Source of the DNA: Bacillaceae bacterium
Lineage (GTDB): Bacteria; Bacillota; Bacilli; JACDOE01
Direction: 5' to 3'
Length of the DNA: 64,000 nucleotides
Assembly (NCBI GenBank): GCA_017656255.1
Contig: JACDOE010000009.1
Span: forward strand, 55,286-119,285
Positions 62,332 through 64,000 of the stretch are shown here, piece by piece. Every line of letters starts with the position of its first letter. Within the stretch, counting starts at the first letter, position 1. The notes beneath the pieces were generated by a model. That model did no database searches, had not been told where the DNA came from, and was given only the letters and a program-made list of their open reading frames with translations. Position numbers and translations under genes: made by a program.

Positions 62332-62571
62332 ATGGATCAAGATAGTTACTTTTTACCAATAGAAGGGATGTTTTGTCTCTATAAGAGGTTAATTCAATTA
62401 GAGACATCCGATAAGGACATTCTTATTGATTTTGCTCATTACTTGTTATTATATGGTCCTGATTGGGAAGAAGAGGCCAAACAAATAATAACACATGTAA
62501 AAGATGGAGATGTAGATAAAGCTTCGAAAAAAGCAATGGAAATCAACTATTTTAAATATGACAAAAAATAA
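62332..62571 (+). CDS. Putative immunity-like protein, 79 residues
   Basis: MDQDSYFLPIEGMFCLYKRLIQLETSDKDILIDFAHYLLLYGPDWEEEAKQ-type text is acidic and helical. No ribosome site precedes it, and it lies 14 bases after the 52-residue gene, so the two could be parts of one broken immunity gene. Confidence 0.4.
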   Translation: MDQDSYFLPIEGMFCLYKRLIQLETSDKDILIDFAHYLLLYGPDWEEEAKQIITHVKDGDVDKASKKAMEINYFKYDKK

Positions 62572-62906
62572 ACTGAAGGGGAGTTTAACATTGAGAGGTT
62601 ATATGTCTTTCAAGACTTACTTTAATATGATGATCCCCAAACAAACAGAGTGGTTGACAATAGCGTCGGAACAAAAATAGCTATTGGAAATATTTGGGAG
62701 ATGGGTCAGAAGGGGCATGGGAATCTTTCTGGTTTGATGATTTAAAACGTGGATTATCAGAGTTTACTAATCGTGATAATTATAAAGAAGCCAGCGATGC
62801 CTTGACCAGTTATGAAAGTTATGTACCAGCGGCCAACGAGATAGTAATTTAACCTTATAAAGAAACCGTAGAACCCTGGGGAGATGGAGAATTTACCCAT
62901 GAGAAT
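62572..62906. other. Degraded toxin-module DNA
   Basis: Short frames separated by stops: SEGAWESFWFDDLKRGLSEF and NYKEASDALTSYESYVPAANEIVI then a stop. No intact gene. It reads like the remains of another linker or tip. Confidence 0.4.
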
Positions 62907-63383
62907 TTGTTGGTTCCGGTTAGTTTGTATATAAATTTAAATCCGGGTACAAGGAATGCAAAAGGCTTAAAAAAATCGGCACGTGCTGCAATAGATACGG
63001 AAAAAGGTGGTCCAGGTGTAAATAGACCTATTGATGAGTTTGATGATACGGATATTTACAATGATGCAAGGCTTAGTAGGGAAGCGGCTAAGGGTAAGGT
63101 TAATTTTAGTAATTCAAATTTTGGTTCACAAAAACTACTTGATAGTCATTACGATAAACATGTAATAAAGCAAAAAGAATTTGGTAACATCACAAAAGAC
63201 CAATATTTGCAAGGAGCAAGAAATTTAGTAAGTTCTACTCCAGGTGGGAATATATTAACAAAAACTAGAACAAATGGAGATAAGCTAGTTTATAATAAGG
63301 CAACTAATGAATTTGGAGTAGTAAGTAAAGATGGCGTTTTAAGGACTTACTTTAAACCTAAGGATGGTATAGATTATCAATAG
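62907..63383 (+). CDS. Displaced polymorphic-toxin tip 3, probable BECR-type nuclease
   Basis: 158 residues. Begins with a short hydrophobic segment (62907 to about 62990), then the EKGGPGVNRPIDEFDDTDIY linker (63000-63060), then the tip: FGSQKLLDSHYDKHVIKQKEFGNITKDQYLQGARNLV and RTNGDKLVYNKATNEFGVVSKDGVLRTYFKPKDG, typical of the nuclease tips of the barnase/EndoU/colicin/RelE-like (BECR) group. No shell is attached. Tip 3 probably served the same RHS protein before replacement. Activity is predicted, not shown. Confidence 0.62.
   Translation: MLVPVSLYINLNPGTRNAKGLKKSARAAIDTEKGGPGVNRPIDEFDDTDIYNDARLSREAAKGKVNFSNSNFGSQKLLDSHYDKHVIKQKEFGNITKDQYLQGARNLVSSTPGGNILTKTRTNGDKLVYNKATNEFGVVSKDGVLRTYFKPKDGIDYQ
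63000..63088 (+). repeat. Toxin-module linker repeat, copy 2
   Basis: Near-identical to 60294-60383: both read EKGGPGVNRPIDEFDDTDIY, and only a few third-position bases differ before the sequence diverges at NDARLSREA/NQAGLSREA. Confidence 0.75.
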
Positions 63384-63405
63384 GCAATAAGGTGGTGTAA
63401 ATAAA

Positions 63406-63660
63406 ATGGGTAATATATGCCCCGTATGTGGATACAACGGACTAGAAGAAGAACCATACGATAATGATGGTAACCCTTCATATGAAATTTGTGACTGTTG
63501 TGGTTATGAGTTTGGATTTGATGATGGCAGTGAGGGGGTAAGTTTTGAAGAGTATCGCAATAAATGGCTTGAAGAAGGAGCAGAGTGGTTTAACAATAGT
63601 TTAAAACCTGATAAATGGGATTTAAGAAAACAACTCTTAAAAATTGGAATAACATTATAA
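63406..63660 (+). CDS. CPCC-type cysteine-rich putative immunity protein
   Basis: 84 residues: ICPVCGYNGLEEEPYDNDG then CDCCGYEFGFDDG and EEYRNKWLEEGAEWF, resembling the Cys-rich CPCC domain found in toxin loci. The four cysteines probably bind one zinc. Start ATG 63406 with GGTGG upstream, 22 bases after tip 3, so it is the likely cognate immunity gene. A terminator follows. Confidence 0.65.
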   Translation: MGNICPVCGYNGLEEEPYDNDGNPSYEICDCCGYEFGFDDGSEGVSFEEYRNKWLEEGAEWFNNSLKPDKWDLRKQLLKIGITL

Positions 63661-63676
63661 TAAGGATTTAATCTTT

Positions 63677-63719
63677 GAAAAAACCTGATGAGAGGTAAAT
63701 AACTCCATTAGGTTTTTTC
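63677..63719 (+). terminator. Terminator of the CPCC gene
   Basis: GAAAAAACCTGATG / CATTAGGTTTTTTC, 14 bp with one mismatch, followed by T-rich sequence. Confidence 0.85.
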
Positions 63720-63946
63720 TTTTTGAAAACTAAGCTAAAGCGACTACGTAGTGCCGAATAAACAAACATTACTTTCTTTATCAAGTATAACCCTAGTTAT
63801 ACCAATACAATCATTTATAAAATATTGCTGTACGTATAATAAATACTTACAAATTATATAACCTATTTCCCCCAACTTTTCTGCTTAGAATAGCTCCAAT
63901 ATCATCAGTTACCATCATTCCCAACCTTCAAAACATGACCTTCGTA
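63720..63946. other. AT-rich non-coding stretch
   Basis: No coding frame, RNA gene or clear repeat was recognised in this 227-base stretch before the IS-like end. Confidence 0.3.
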
Positions 63947-63980
63947 GTTAAGTCCATATAATTGTGTAAAAAGAAATCTA
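63947..63980 (+). mobile_element. IS256-like left end entering the right edge
   Basis: GTTAAGTCCATATAATTGTG then TAAAAAGAAATC closely resembles the IS256 terminus. AAAAAAGGGAG with room for an ATG just past the window edge (64000) suggests that a transposase gene begins beyond it. Confidence 0.6.
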
Positions 63981-64000
63981 TAAAAAAGGGAGCCATTTTC

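Overview
The window looks like a chromosome segment of a spore-forming, low-to-mid GC Gram-positive bacterium of the Bacillales. The pointers are a gerA-type germinant receptor operon (40.4-44.2 kb), a double-headed DynA-type dynamin, small YneF-, YqxD- and DUF378-type proteins, ATP-type pckA, group II truncated haemoglobin, S-layer homology (SLH) domains, and strong AGGAGG-type ribosome sites. Species was not determined. No rRNA, tRNA or CRISPR array was seen.

Layout. 0-8.5 kb: end of an unknown gene, pgi, a MarR-controlled 14-TM efflux pump, a sulfide:quinone oxidoreductase, 3-methyladenine DNA glycosylase, an M48 membrane protease and small genes. 8.7-19.6 kb: the giant dynamin, haemoglobin, lone pxpB, a YaiI/YqxD protein, a membrane-tethered Mrr-like protein with a holin-like protein, a GAF protein, proline dehydrogenase and an RlmD-type rRNA methyltransferase. 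19.6-29.2 kb: an AT-richer accessory stretch (nucleotide kinase-like gene, unknown gene, quinone-oxidoreductase-like dehydrogenase), a secreted small protein plus an SLH surface protein with PD40-like repeats, and a MocR regulator divergent from a DUF2000 protein and an APC permease. 29.2-44.2 kb: O-antigen-ligase-like protein, stand-alone ATP-grasp enzyme, HD hydrolase, thioesterase, RsmF-type methyltransferase, DUF418 protein, two-subunit chromate transporter, lone Rieske lipoprotein, EamA exporter and gerAA-gerAC-gerAB. 44.3-55.3 kb: DUF378, PAP2 phosphatase, YneF, lipase-like hydrolase, MFS transporter, pckA, a LysR regulator, a type III polyketide synthase with its methyltransferase, DUF4870 and typA.

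55.7-64 kb is the most unusual part. An asnO-like amidotransferase and the N-terminal acetyltransferase half of an ngg-like gene (synthesis of the osmolyte N-acetylglutaminylglutamine amide, NAGGN) are intact until about 58.27 kb. There the reading frame shifts and the sequence runs into a 5'-truncated RHS gene. Its C-terminal toxin tip is followed by a putative immunity gene, then by at least two more displaced toxin tips with possible immunity genes. Two tips share a near-identical linker (EKGGPGVNRPIDEFDDTDIY). IS256-like ends lie inside and at the far edge of this array.

Two families of dispersed non-coding repeats stand out. One is a ~190-nt element built from up to four TAGCGGAA...TTCCGCTA hairpins with conserved spacers. 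It occurs three times nearly whole and once as a fragment, always between convergent genes. The other is a 38-nt hairpin (TCTGTTACA...TGTAACAGA) just downstream of two unrelated genes.
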